NCBI RefSeq assembly: GCF_000219625.1
Contig: NC_018213.1
Location: forward strand, 862,055-926,054
Origin: Zymoseptoria tritici IPO323
Lineage: Eukaryota; Ascomycota; Dothideomycetes; Mycosphaerellales; Mycosphaerellaceae
DNA length: 64,000 nucleotides
Direction of reading: 5' to 3'
The position numbers and the translations under genes were made by a program. How positions within the stretch are numbered: position 1 is the first letter of the stretch; the number at the start of each line of letters is the position of its first letter. The notes beneath the pieces are model-generated. The model ran no database searches. It was not told the DNA's origin and saw only the letters and a list, made by a program, of their open reading frames with translations. Positions 43,048 to 54,308 of this stretch are shown in pieces.

Positions 43048-45030
43048 ATGAGGGACGACCTCTTCTACGACAGCTATCGGCGATACAAAAGAGGTACTGA
43101 CAAAATCGCCGAATGGCTTGCCAATGCAGACGCCTTTGCGGCGCCAAATTGGACACAAGTAAGAAATCCGGCTCCGGAGACAAGTATCGCCTGCCATTGA
43201 CGGAATATCGCGGTCTCGCGTACACCATCGCCCAATGCAAGGAGCCAGAGATTGAGGTCAGACCGGAGCTCCTTGACCTTCTGAAAGAGGTTATATCGCT
43301 CCGGGAGGCTGCCTCAGTACTCTATCGATTCCACTCACCTACCTCCGTGCTTCCGCTCAAACTGCACCATCCAAGCTAACCGAGCGATACCTGTACGGTG
43401 AAATTTGCGCGGAAGATTGGGGACATGTGCATCAGAACCGTTGCTATTACGATCTTGTCGGCAATGTGTCTCTACGCTGTCGTGTGAAATACGCCGCACG
43501 AGGTAGGCCTGCTTAGTTTGGTTGGAGTGTTGCAGTTTGAGCGGAAGGATGGAGGTAGCGATGAACTATTTGAGCAAAGCAACGAAGGGCATCTCTACAT
43601 CATACAAGTTCTGAAGGATGTACTGGCGCAACTACAAATCCTGAAGCAGACTGAACCGTCTGTCAGGCCGACAAAACCGACAGGCGAAACGACGGTCTCC
43701 GTCGGTCCAAACATCAATATTTTCGACGCCCTGGACCTCGAAGATATTGCCGAACCTGTTGTGTATCTCGAGGTTGTCAAAGGAAGTAAGGGCAAGGCTC
43801 CGAACGACAAGAAAAAGAGTCGCGCGAAGGACTCCAGGGAGGTGTTCGAAATCAGTTCTTCCGCTGAAGAGCTGTTGTTCCTGCTCTTCTGCTTCTTCAA
43901 AGATCTACACGATGTTCAAACTTACCTTTTGGAGATGTGGGTAGGCCAGAAGAACGGCCACGTATCTTTGACGAGTGCCGCTGCGACCACAGACTTGGCC
44001 TTTGACGTTAACAAGCGCAAGGAAGATGAACTTCTCCGCTCAGAGTGGGTGGACGGCATCGATGGAGGTTCGACGACAACGGTCCTCGAGCGTCTCACGA
44101 TTCTACAGAAGACGCGTACAGCATCGGCCGTTCCGTTGTACTGGAAGTTCGAGAAAAAGGGTCCGTTGTTGAACCACGGCTACTTGGGAGGCGTCATCAT
44201 TAACACTGTCTTGGCCCTCCATGAGAGTTCCAGGCGCGTGAATCTTCAAATCGCTTAATTGGCGGGGATGGTATTGAGCGCACCGAGAGCTATCAAGCTC
44301 GTGGCTTCAGAGAACGGGTCCGCCGGCTTGGACGCGGTGACCCGGGTTCTTTTCACACATTTGGAGGAGCCACAATCAGAGGATGTCGACTCGTCAACGG
44401 TCGACTCTGATGACGAAGACTCCGACTCCTCGGTCGTCGATCTGAAAGAGCTGGCATTGCTTACATCAATGCTCAACCTCGCGCCCAAGCGTCTTGTTAC
44501 CGATGAAAAAGCGAAAGTGGCCCTCAAGAAAGCCAAAAAGACCCCGTTCAACAAGATGTCGGTCGATGGGCAAGAATATATCAAGGGACTCGAAGCTGGC
44601 GGCGTCGATGTGTCCAAGGGTCTCATGGGCATATTGAGAGGGAAAACTGTCTTGAAGTCATTCGTGGCTTCGAAGTGACTGCTAGAAGACAGCCTGTTTC
44701 AGAGCCACGGAGCACTTTTTGCATACTGCCGTCTATGATTTTATGCAAGCTTCGGCCAACGATCCTGCCGCGAAGCTTGACCCCGAGACGCAACAAGCTC
44801 ACCGGCAACGCGGCACCGAATTCGACGTGAACGGCTTGCACAAACCGACAATACACGACGCTGATTGGACGTACATTATGCAGATCTCCCCACGCGGATT
44901 CGTACTTTATCCGACGCAGTGTAGACTCGTACTCCTTCCGAGGCACTCTCCACCCTTGCTTTCAATAAAGGTGCTGTTCGCGCCTTCGCGTCAAGTTTGT
45001 GATCGCACATGGACTCGTCTCACTGGCGAT
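43048..45030 (+). pseudogene. DUF6604-domain protein, decayed
   Basis: The ATG at 43048 starts the family's typical beginning (YDSYRRYKRGTDKIAEWLANA). The next block (GDKYRLPLTEYRGLAYTIA) is only in another frame, so a frameshift lies near 43130. A 219-bp intron at 43317-43535 (GTACTC, TTGCAG) then joins in phase 0 to FERKDGGSDELFEQSNEGHLYIIQVL and NIFDALDLED, followed by LLFLLFCFFKDLHDV. In-frame stops follow at 44256-44258 (TAA) and 44676-44678 (TGA), and another frameshift near 44730 leads into the last readable part. The right limit is approximate. Intact members are 800-900 residue proteins of unknown function, numerous in some Dothideomycetes. Its decay is advanced compared with the flanking genes. 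Confidence 0.8.
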
Positions 45031-45051
45031 TTGTCGGCAAAAGAAAAAGCA

Positions 45052-46666
45052 ATGATGGATGATTTTGAGAAGAAGTCCGCACGGAGCAGCGATGGCGGGG
45101 ATGTCGAAGCTCAGAAAGACGACCAGGATGTTGTGAGAAGACAATGAATCAGAAAAACATGCAACAGCATCAAGGAACCAAAATATCGTCGACTGGGATG
45201 GCCCGACCGATGAAGCGAATCCCCTCAACTGGAGCACAGGCGCAAAAGTCGCCAACACTTCTCTGGTCATCATCCTCTGCTTCATCACGCCTCTCGCATC
45301 CTCCATGTTCGCGCCCGGCGTGCCAGACGTCCTCCGCGAATTCAGGAGTACAACCTCTGGAATTCCTGAGCTGGTTGTGTCAATCTACATCCTCGGATTC
45401 GCATTTGGACCTCTGCTCATCAGTCCCATCAGCGAGATTTATGGCCGCTTTCAAGTATACGTGGTGTGCAACGTCATGTTCATCATCTTCACGATCGCGT
45501 GCGCCGTGTCAAGCAGCATCGCGCAACTCGTTGTGTTCCGATTCTTCGCGGGAGCGTTCGGCGTGTGTCCTGTGACGCTAGGCGGAGCAACCATCGCAGA
45601 CCTATTGACACAAGACAAGCGAGGTCTTGGTCTGAGTCTATTCAGCATGGGACCTTTACTCGGGCCAGTCATTGGACCGATTGCGGGCGCATATCTGAGC
45701 GATGCTACGACTTGGAGGTGGACATTCTGGGTCATCGCGATTGCATACGGCGTGTGCACGATCGTGCACTTCTTCTTGTGCCGCGAAACTTATGCGCCTA
45801 CACTGCTGGCTCGCAAAACCAAACGGCTTCAAAAGGAAACGGGCAACATGGAGCTCCGTTCAGCAAAGGACAGTGGATTATCCAACAAGGTCTTCATCAC
45901 TCGCTCGCTGGTGCGGCCGTTCAAGATGTTCTTCTTCTCGCCGATCGTGGCGCTCATGGCCATCTACGCTGCCTTCATCTACGGCATCCTGTACCTGTTG
46001 TACACGACGTTCACCTTTGTGTTCACGCAGGACTACAACTTCACGTCAGCAAACGTAGGTTTGACGTACCTGGGTTCCGGAATTGGTATGTTTCTGGGTC
46101 TGTTCTTGATCGGTGGAGCCAGTGACCGGATCTTGAAGAGCAAAGCGGAAAAGCACGGAGGTGGGTTGAAGCCCGAGTACCGATTGATTCCACTCGTGTG
46201 GACCGCTTGGACGTGTCCTGTCGGCTTATTCATTTACGGTACGTCACAAAGTATAGAAGGCATAGAGCATGATGAAGCCGTTCAATCTCTATGAATGTCT
46301 TAGACACCTGCTGACTTCCATGTTTTGCTCGCAGGCTGGACTGCCGAGTACCACATCCAGTGGGCAGTCCCTCTGTTCGGCACGCTGCTATTCGGTATCG
46401 GCATCATTGCGGCCTTGATCTGCATCCAGCAGTATCTCATCGACGCCTACGCTCAATATGCTGCGTCTGCCATCGCCGCAAACACAGTTCTGCGATCACT
46501 GGTTGGAGGTCTGCTGCCGCTTGCAGGCTTGACGATGTACGACAAGTTGGGCTTGGGATGGGGCAATAGCTTGATCGCATTTATTGCTCTGGCGTTGACG
46601 CCCATACCGCTGGTGTTCTACATCTGGGGAGAGCGACTGCGAAACAGGACGAAGGTGACATTTTGA
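45052..46666 (+). CDS. MFS transporter, DHA1 drug:H+ antiporter type, N-terminus frameshifted
   Basis: The core frame runs from 45137 to 46238 and, after a 96-bp intron (GTACGT, TCGCAG), from 46335 to 46666. Twelve membrane segments are visible, with SMFAPGVPDVLREF after TM1, the SPISEIYGRFQVYV loop (motif A), FRFFAGAFGVCPVTLGG (TM4) and GPLLGPVIGPIAGAYLS (motif C, antiporter type). The expected N-termin of the family (acidic leader then NIVDWDGPTDEANPLNWS) is split. The leader MMDDFEKKSARSSDGG begins at 45052 in a different frame, and no GT-AG pair between 45120 and 45176 joins the two in phase. A one-base indel between 45133 and 45175 explains this. The gene may be newly inactivated, may use an unseen start, or may reflect a sequence error. 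The first internal ATG, 45305, would lose part of TM1. Confidence 0.85.
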
Positions 46667-47087
46667 GCCACTCGGTACCAGTCAGTAAAATCGACAGAAT
46701 TCGAACGAAGATGTGTGACAGTCAGGGAAGTCCTTGCCACCTTCGAGACACAGGCCCATATCTCACCCTCAAGTCCAGACCGTCCAGTCCTCGGAAGTTC
46801 ACCTGCTTGATCTCATCGAGTTCCACAACTTCCGGAAGCGAATGTACACTCCAGAGCGGCCACCCTCGCATACTTGGACGGAGACGTGTTCATTTGAAGT
46901 TTTCACCGCTGCTCGTATCGACTACTGTCCCAAACTGTCAGTCTCTCTTGTCGAGTCATGATCGATCATTTTCGGAAGAGAAACGCGGGTTGCCTTACGT
47001 TCCCTTCGATCACATAAAGCCTCAGTGGGCCCTCCTGAGTGTCGCAAAGGGCGTTCACCAGGCATGTTTCATGAACAGCTCAGAGAC
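46667..47087 (+). other. intergenic between convergent genes
   Basis: 3' flank of the transporter and of the pRiA4b-like gene. No coding feature supported. Confidence 0.5.
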
Positions 47088-47906
47088 CTACAGGTGAGAA
47101 TTAACCCGTCCTTGATCCCAAGCCCACGGAGCCAACGGATACACTTCAGCAACCGATGGTGCGTTTCTATCCAATGGATCCTGCACGTAGGGGTTTTGAA
47201 AATCGTACTGAGGAAGAAGTCCGCTTTCCGGAATTGCCAGACCAAGTTCATCTGCGCGAATGCAAACCTTGAGTCGTTCCCACGCGGCTGGACCGCCACA
47301 GAACTCATCGGCCGGACAGCCTTGTCAGCCGACGCAGACCACGGTCCGAATTGCTGAATGAATCGAATCACGACCAATTGTCGTCTCGTAGAGGTCGCGT
47401 GGCGCAAGGCCCAGGAACTGTATGTACAGACACCAGGTTGTGATGCCGAGCATGAACTGAGGGCGGCCATACATGTAGCAACCTGTAAGTCCTCCCTGGC
47501 ATCTACCGAAAATACCGGCCAGTGCGTATTCGTCCGCGCATCCACCGGCACATGCCCGATCACGCCGATCATACAGCGTCATCACTGGGACTGGTTGGGC
47601 AGACGCTGTCTCGAAAAAGTGGAAAATGTAGGGCGACCTGCCGGAAAAGCTGAAAGCGGCCTGTATCGTTTGATGAAGGTCGTCGAAGTGGACGCCAGAA
47701 GGGAGTCGGAGAATACGGACGATATCTGGGTTCCCGGGCAGTACGATGCGGAAGAGGTAGCCCTTTGAATGCATTCGGGCCCCTCCCCTCAGATAAGGAT
47801 CTGTGTCTCGATCTTCGACCGGATATCCTGCTGTCCGCTCCAAACCTAGTACTGCCATCGGATCATAGCGATGGGAAAACCTCCTAGACTGTGTAGCTCT
47901 GGGCAT
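47088..47906 (-). pseudogene. pRiA4b ORF-3-like protein with an in-frame stop
   Basis: One frame of 273 codons runs from 47906 to the TAG at 47090-47088, interrupted by a single TGA at 47327-47325. The N-terminal half has the family's YLFRIVLPGNPDIVRILRLP and FDDLHQTIQAAFSFSG. The C-terminal half has the stretch CPADEFCGGPAAWERLK, the usual AEDxGG-type ending, then a proline-rich tail. The TGA stands where a glycine is usual (CVG-stop-QG). The domain occurs in bacteria on plasmids and insertion sequences and is scattered in fungi, so past horizontal transfer is possible; its function is unknown. The central part (about residues 120-185) also matches the family poorly, so the gene may be more decayed than the one stop suggests, or an unseen intron may remove part of it. 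Confidence 0.65.
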
Positions 47907-49009
47907 CGTGCTTCAACCTCTGCTGCGTTTGAACCCCTGTGTCGTTGTCGGTGATGTTTAGCTGTCATCACGCAAAAGAGAACGATCTGAGTAGATGCGT
48001 TCATCTTATTAGCCACAGCTGGGTCAAGCTTGTAATCGTACGAGGTGAGATTCCTGGTACAGGCCAGGATGTACTAGTAATTCGTAGAATCTAAAGGGGT
48101 TGTCTGTATATCCTAGTCGACGACGTCAATCGCCAGCTTGGTATGAGATCTGGACTTTCGTCAGGACTCAGGACTCAGGGACTGTCTTAGGAAACCGCCG
48201 CGATATTACACGGTCATCGTACGGCGTTTCAGCCAGCACGTCTACCGATGGAATGGAGGCTGTACTGAGGACGAGGCAGGAACAGGATGTGTGAGTCGCA
48301 AACGGCAGTCATCAGTCCTCAAGTCTTGGTGGAATCTGATTCCTAGCGGGTCTGCCTCATCTCGCATAGTCGTCGTGACCACGCGAGGCCTCGCTCGATT
48401 GTCCATGTTGAAGGCCGTGGAGATTGGATGAGGGAGTCGAAGAAATGGAATGATGTTGGTGTCCAATGTGTCGTGAAAGCTTGGCATGCAAGGTCCTTCT
48501 TCAGCCTTGCTGACATTCTCCGACCTCATTCAACCTCACCTCGATATCTGCCATTTTGATCAGCCAGCCGCACATGAACCAGTCATTCCCGGACCGAAGT
48601 GTGATGTTGCTCATCAGCTGGGGAAGTCAGAAGGTGTCCTCCTTCTCGCTTCGGCAGCGCCCAAGACATCTCCAACCAATCAAAACCGATCAGGGCACCT
48701 CATTGCCCTCCACCTTCTTCAAGCGGGGCGGGCGGAGCCCGGAGCAGTCAGGGGCGATAACGACTATTCGGCCAGCACTAACATAACGTAGGTCATCTCT
48801 AGACCAGATCTGCGTTCACCTGCAGCCAGCCACGAGGGCGTCACGCAAGATAACCACCGGCTATCATCCGCGACTCAACAAGGTTGCGTACAGTAGTAGT
48901 AGTACCGGAACGGGTGGGTCCATACTTCCAAACACCACTTCTTCCTGTTTGCTATCGTGAATCTATCCTTCTTTCACTCCTTCCATTGTCCGAGCGACAA
49001 CAAGCGGAC
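47907..49009 (+). other. intergenic, promoter side of the permease
   Basis: No coding feature supported. A short direct repeat (AGGACTC three times near 48165-48182) is present. Confidence 0.5.
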
Positions 49010-51014
49010 ATGGCGACCTCCAGTACCCACGCCTCTCTCTCACAGGAAGACGTGGAGCTCCAACAACACGCCACAGATGGGAAAGCCTTCATCAAACCCT
49101 CGACTCCCACATCCGACAACGACGATGCCATCGACTTCGCCGCAGGCCAATGGATCAACTCAGACGCCGATCACCGCGACATGCTGCGCTTGGGCAAGCA
49201 ACAAGAGTTCAAGCGCAATTTCAACTTCCTCAGTGCGCTGGCTTTTGTAAGCGTGTATATGGCCACGTGGGAATTCGTCCTGGTTTCGCTTTCCGTCGGA
49301 TTCAGTAATGGAGGTTTTGCGGGACTGTTCTGGTGTTTTATCACGACAACGGTGTGTTATTCGAGTATTGTGGCGAGTTTGGCGGAGATGGAGAGTATGG
49401 CGCCGACGGCTGGAGGTAGAGTGTTTGCAAGATTGATTGTGATGATTGTGATGCTGACGATCTGGGAAGGGCAATACCATTGGGTTTCTGAGTTTGTACG
49501 TACGACACACGAATGGGTGGATAATCGAACGACGGATCGATCATGCTAACGAGTGCAGGCTCCACCACGATTCCAACGAGGTGAGACTATTCGACAATTT
49601 CTTGAGATCTTCATCACTGAAAACATGCAGTCCTCTCATACGCTTCTGGATGGATGTCGACACTTGGATGGCTTGCCTCCGTAGCCAGCAGCACCTTCGT
49701 CGTTGCCACACAGATCGAGGCTATGATCAATGTGACAATGCCTGATTTCACTTTCCGACCCTGGCAGTACTTCCTCTCGATGCTAGGGTTCACATTGATC
49801 ACGATCGTGTTCAATACATGGTAGGCGACATGCTGCGAGCACTCCGAACGAACCATTGACCACGAACTGACATTCTTCTAGGGGCGCTCCATGGCTGCCA
49901 AAGCTGGAAGTGCTATGCCTCTGGCTCCATCTCGCCGGCTTCATCATCGTGCTCATCCCGCTCTGGATCCTCTGCGACAAGAACAGGTGCGTCTCAATCT
50001 CGTCGACTCCCTCATCCTCCAGCCAGACTGACCTCCCTTCCAGCGCCTCCGACGTCTTCCTCACCTTCACCGACAACAGCGGATACAACAACACCGGCAC
50101 CGCCTACCTCATCTCGCAGGTCTATGTCATGTACTCCTGTCTCGGCTCCGACTCGGTCGTACACATCTCCGAAGAAGTCGCCGACGCATCCATCATCGTG
50201 CCGCGAGCAATGTGGTGGTCGTACATCGTCAACACTACCTTAGGCTTCATCATGCTCATTACCATGCTCTTCTGCATCGGACCATTGGATGTCGTCGTGA
50301 GCTTTGTCCAACCCTCCCTCCACCGACAAAACCTACTAACACTCATCCCCTCTGCAGCTGGAATCCTCAATCCCCTACCTAACCCTCTTCAACCGCACCA
50401 ACTCCCCCTCCCTCTCCATCTTCCTCAACGTCATCCTCTTCCTCACAATCTACGCCGGAAACATCACCGCGCTCGCGACCTGCGCCCGGGAAATCTTCGC
50501 TTTCGCCCGCGACAAGGGCCTCCCGTTCTCCTCCTTCTCCGCCCGCATGAACAAGACCTGGAACATCCCCTTCAACGCCGTCTACCTCACTTCCATCGCC
50601 GTGGTCCTCCTCTCTCTAATTCAACTGGGATCCACTTTGGCGTTCAACATCGTCGTCTCCCTTTCCCTGCTCGGCTTACTGTCCACCTACATGATTTCCA
50701 TCGGGTGTGTGCTACTCCGGCGCTTGCGGTCGCAACCCCTACCGCCAGCACGATGGAGTCTAGGAAGATGGGGGGTTGCCGTCAACGGCTTCGCGTTCGT
50801 ATACTCGGGGTTTGTGATTGTGTGGAGTTGTTTCCCACCGACTCTGCCGATCGATACGGCCAGTGCGAATTGGGCGCCAGCGGTATGGGTGGGCGTTATT
50901 GTGGTGAGCGTGGTGTTTTATGTGGCGTATGGGAAGGAGAGGTATACGGCTCCCGTGGACTTCGTGGAGGGGAGGAGGAAGGAGGGGGTGGGGTTGCAGA
51001 GGAGTTCGAGTTGA
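49010..51014 (+). CDS. APC-superfamily amino acid/choline/GABA-type permease
   Basis: Seven exons (49010-49415, 49470-49495, 49559-49580, 49631-49820, 49882-49986, 50044-50296, 50358-51014) give 552 aa; introns are 50-63 bp, all GT-AG with matching phases. Two exons are only 26 and 22 bases. The product has 12 membrane segments. The TM1 region is NFNFLSALAFVSVYMATWE, the conserved loop is MAPTAGGQYHWVSEFAPP, and TM6 onward has SDSVVHISEEVADASIIVPRAM. These are hallmarks of the ACT subgroup (Uga4, Hnm1, Tpo5). Substrate in this group can be GABA, choline, polyamines or amino acids and cannot be told from sequence. It probably lies in the plasma membrane or vacuole. The tail is acidic and basic with a final triple serine. 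ATG 49010 is preferred over upstream non-ATG starts. Confidence 0.93.
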
Positions 51015-51723
51015 CTGCATGGTCGCGATGAAGGAGAGGGTGGGGAGGGAGGTGGAGAGGAGGCGGAGGGGTTGTTGGAGGGTGGGTAGATGGTTGCCTC
51101 ACGGCTGGAGGTGAGTTCTACAGCATCGCAATGAATTGTGTGAGACTGCGGTAGATTTTACAGTATCGGGATGAACAGAACTTGTGCTTCGGGCAGACGT
51201 AACTGAGACGATGCTGCCAAAATATATCTTTCCGATTCTCGTGTGCTATGTATTGTTTCAGAGGTTGCTATATTAGTGGAGAACATACTACAACAGAACA
51301 TGATCACGGCAAATGTTCGACGAGACTTACCTGCAAGAGCCTACGACAACAGCAAGACCAAAGTCCGCTGCACGGCCAGCCGGCTGCACGTAAAGAGTCG
51401 ACATCGACAAATCACGACAAGACGTGTGTGGGAAGACAGCTCATCCTCTTGCGAGGACGTCAGAAGGTTTGTTCAGAGATGCTTGCATTTTGTCTATCGA
51501 CGTTTGGCAGAAGACATCTCTCAGCCACCACGCTGATGAGAGGGTATATGGGTATCCATGCCGCCGAGTGATGTTCTCGTGGCCCACCGGCTCCGACGCC
51601 GTTGCTCTTTTCTCTCTTGCATGTCCATTTGAAAAGACATCCCACCACCAAAACGCCGTTGTCATGCAGCTTCGTTCACTCTGAGCTCTTTTTGTGGTTG
51701 TGTTAGTGTCGAGCAAGACGCAT
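51015..51723 (+). other. intergenic between convergent genes
   Basis: 3' flanks of the permease and of uL15. Nothing recognised. Confidence 0.5.
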
Positions 51724-52299
51724 CTAAGCGACGAGCTGAACAACACCGCCGGCCTCCTTGATCTTGCGCTCGGCGTCCTTGCTGACGTAGCGGGCGCGGA
51801 CGATGATCGGGACCTGAGGGAGACGACCCTTTCCGAGGACCTTGCTGTAGCCGAGAGGGAGGAGGTCGAGGACTGGAGCGGTGTCGGCGGACTTGTTGGC
51901 GAGGTACTTCTCGCGCTGCTCGATTGGGACGAGAGACCAGAGCTGGAATTGTTGCATTAGTTCCGCGCGCCAGCCGCTTCTCATGCGAAGGTTTCTGCAA
52001 CATACCTTGTCGAGGTTGATGACCGGCTTCCAGAACTGGTTCTGGAGCTTGTGGAAGTATCTCATACCGACCTTTCCGAAGTAACCGGGATGGTACTTGT
52101 CCAAGTTGGTGCGGTGGTGGTGCTGACCACCAGCCATACCGCGACCACCGGGATGCTTTCTCGCCTTTCCGACACGACCATGACCGGCCGAAACGTGACC
52201 GCGGCTGTGAGAGAAGAAGTGTTAGGGAAGTGAATGGCAGGATAAAGTCGTCGGGGTGTATGCGTACTGCTTGCGGGTCTTGGTGAGTCTGGTAGGCAT
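51724..52299 (-). CDS. rpl28: 60S ribosomal protein uL15 (L28/L27a)
   Basis: Exons 52299-52268, 52204-52006 and 51942-51724 give 149 aa, the normal size. The protein sits in the cytosolic large subunit. The start [20 protein letters not shown] and the block [19 protein letters not shown] are near-invariant in fungi, and the C-terminus [18 protein letters not shown] is typical. An intron directly after codon 10 is common in ribosomal protein genes. The second intron (52005-51943, 63 bp) has GTATGT and TTCCAG ends and is free of stops in the reading frame, so the unspliced message stays open. Its start shares the upstream region with nothing on the other strand. Confidence 0.97.
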
Positions 52300-52691
52300 T
52301 TTGATTGATGTGATGCGTCGTCCTGTCGCTGGGGAGAAAAGTGAAGGTCAAGATCCGATTGACAATTCGATGCGCTTGTGTGCCAAGAAGTTTTTGGGAA
52401 AGAGCGTGATCAGAAGTCTGATCGTGTTGAGATATACGCCTAAACACGAGCCAGAGTCATGCACCGAAGTTTCGCCGTTGCGATCACTGCTTGCACAGTT
52501 GGACGCGATGAAAAGAGGTAAGGTATCTCTTTGCAGTCAAACTGGTTCTTCTCGGTGGTTCTGTTGGGAGACGTGGAGACTTATACTTCAATCTCAGTAA
52601 TGTCCGAGGTCTGTGACTGTTACACGTCCAAACTTTTCTTATCCTACACATCAGGGCACCAACCCGAGTACCGTCATCAACATGCACTCCA
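52300..52691 (+). other. intergenic, uL15 promoter side
   Basis: Contains the uL15 upstream region and the 3' end of the UBR7-like gene. No ribosomal-gene promoter motif could be named with confidence. Confidence 0.5.
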
Positions 52692-54308
52692 TCAGTACCC
52701 GCCCTGCTCCCTCCTCCCATCGCCATCTACACCTCCATTACTCGCACCAGCAGCAGCAGCGGCCTCCCTCATCGCAGCTTCGTCACCTCTCAGCTTCGCG
52801 AAGAATGCATTGATATCCTCCGCTCCGACTGCTTCTCCTCGATCCGCGTAGCTCTTGAGGAAAGGTTTGAGGACGTCCCGCACGTGGTTATACGCCATCA
52901 CGCCTTCGATCGCTCTGACTCTATCCATTGAAGATAGTGCAGCCTCACCACGTGACAGAAGACTGCCAGTAGCGGAGCCGGCATCGTCGCCGTTGTGGGA
53001 TGATTCGGAGACGGGCGGCTCGTAGACTTCTTCTTCTTCGAGGAGTTGACGGTGGGGTTTCAGACGCGGGAAACATGAAGCGCAGCGGCAGAGGTGGTCG
53101 CGGAAGTCTTCTTTTGTAAAGAGGGTGATTTTCGTGGGCGTGGCGGGTGAGAGGGAGAGGTGTTTGGGTTGTGCTGGGGCGTCTTCCGAAGTGACAGGTA
53201 CGGACGCGGGCTGAATGGGCGCATCGGCGATGTGAATGCCGTTCGCAGAAGCATCCGCGGTGGTTGCTCCATTGGCGTGGGGAACAGAGGTGTCGGGCTT
53301 GGCTTTCTTATTGCTTTCTTGCGAGGCCTCTGGCTCGTCGTCTGCTTTGCGCTTTTTGCTGTCGTCCACGCTCGCGGTTTCTGCTGCTGGTTCGATGTGG
53401 TTTGCAGCGTGGCCGTTTATTGCTTGCGCAGAGGAGCCATCGGCTGGCACTGCAGGGAGAAAGCCAGGTGTACCTGCGTATTGCTTGATCCAAGGGTATG
53501 CATCCACGCACTTGTAGCAGATCAAGTGGTCGAAGTCATCTTCAGCAGGAAAGCCAGGTGGAGGCGGCGGGTCTTCAATGGCTGCATGCTCTTCCGTGCT
53601 GCCATTCGTCTCCGCGGACTTCTTCTCTTCATCCTCTCCCTCTTCCTTGACAGTCTCCAACGCGCCATTCGCCTCCACATTGACCTCCTCATGTCTCGTC
53701 CTAGGCAACCCCATCAAACACTCCGGATGCCACCAATCCTCTCCACACCCTCCATCCTGCACATGCCCCAACCCAAGACACTGAAACATCGTTCCCTTCT
53801 CCTTCTCCGGATCATACTCCTCCCCGCATCCACAAAACTTTCCCTCAAAATTTTGATTGTACCGATTTCCCTCCCGCGCCTTCTCCCCGGTCACCCCACC
53901 CTTCTGACCCGTGGCAGCATTTAATTGCAAAGTACAGGGCGTACCACTCGTACTCAGCCTTGTGCTCCCACAATCGCATTCGAAGTCCCGTTTCGTGAAC
54001 AATTCCACCAGGTTGTGCTCGCCATGACAGGAGATGCTACACGAGTAACAAACTCCCGCAGGTGTGAATTGTTGGTATTTGGAGGCGGGTGGAGGCGTGC
54101 ATGTGAGACAGGCATAGACGGTTTGCCGCAGTGGTCCGAGAGGTTTCGTGCAGGTATCGAATTGGTAAGGAAGGGCTTCGCGGGCTTCGGCTTCGAGGGA
54201 GAGTTGCGAGGCGATGTAGTCGTGGGCAGTCTGGGAGGTGTCGGAGGCAGCGGAGATACTGGAGGTGCGCTTCAGTGGTGCGGGAAGGGGAGGGTCGGTG
54301 GATGACAT
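52692..54308 (-). CDS. UBR7/Mlo2-like E3 ubiquitin-protein ligase
   Basis: A single exon codes for 538 aa. Residues about 48-120 form the UBR-type zinc box with its cysteine/histidine pattern (YACLTC, GVCYSCSISCHGEHNLVELF, DFECDCG). A PHD-like region follows (about 155-200 and 265-285: FCGCGEEYDPE, MFQCLGL, DWWHPECLMG, LICYKCVDAYPW). Low-complexity acidic and alanine-rich linkers separate these from a C-terminal helical part that includes LCRCASCFPRLKPH and MAYNHVRDVLKPFLKSYADRG. This order is that of UBR7 and fission-yeast Mlo2, which ubiquitinate substrates, with human UBR7 acting on histone H2B. Location is nuclear or cytosolic. A KKRK cluster near residue 323 may be a nuclear localisation signal. 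Confidence 0.95.
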   Translation of the reverse strand: MSSTDPPLPAPLKRTSSISAASDTSQTAHDYIASQLSLEAEAREALPYQFDTCTKPLGPLRQTVYACLTCTPPPASKYQQFTPAGVCYSCSISCHGEHNLVELFTKRDFECDCGSTRLSTSGTPCTLQLNAATGQKGGVTGEKAREGNRYNQNFEGKFCGCGEEYDPEKEKGTMFQCLGLGHVQDGGCGEDWWHPECLMGLPRTRHEEVNVEANGALETVKEEGEDEEKKSAETNGSTEEHAAIEDPPPPPGFPAEDDFDHLICYKCVDAYPWIKQYAGTPGFLPAVPADGSSAQAINGHAANHIEPAAETASVDDSKKRKADDEPEASQESNKKAKPDTSVPHANGATTADASANGIHIADAPIQPASVPVTSEDAPAQPKHLSLSPATPTKITLFTKEDFRDHLCRCASCFPRLKPHRQLLEEEEVYEPPVSESSHNGDDAGSATGSLLSRGEAALSSMDRVRAIEGVMAYNHVRDVLKPFLKSYADRGEAVGAEDINAFFAKLRGDEAAMREAAAAAGASNGGVDGDGRREQGGY

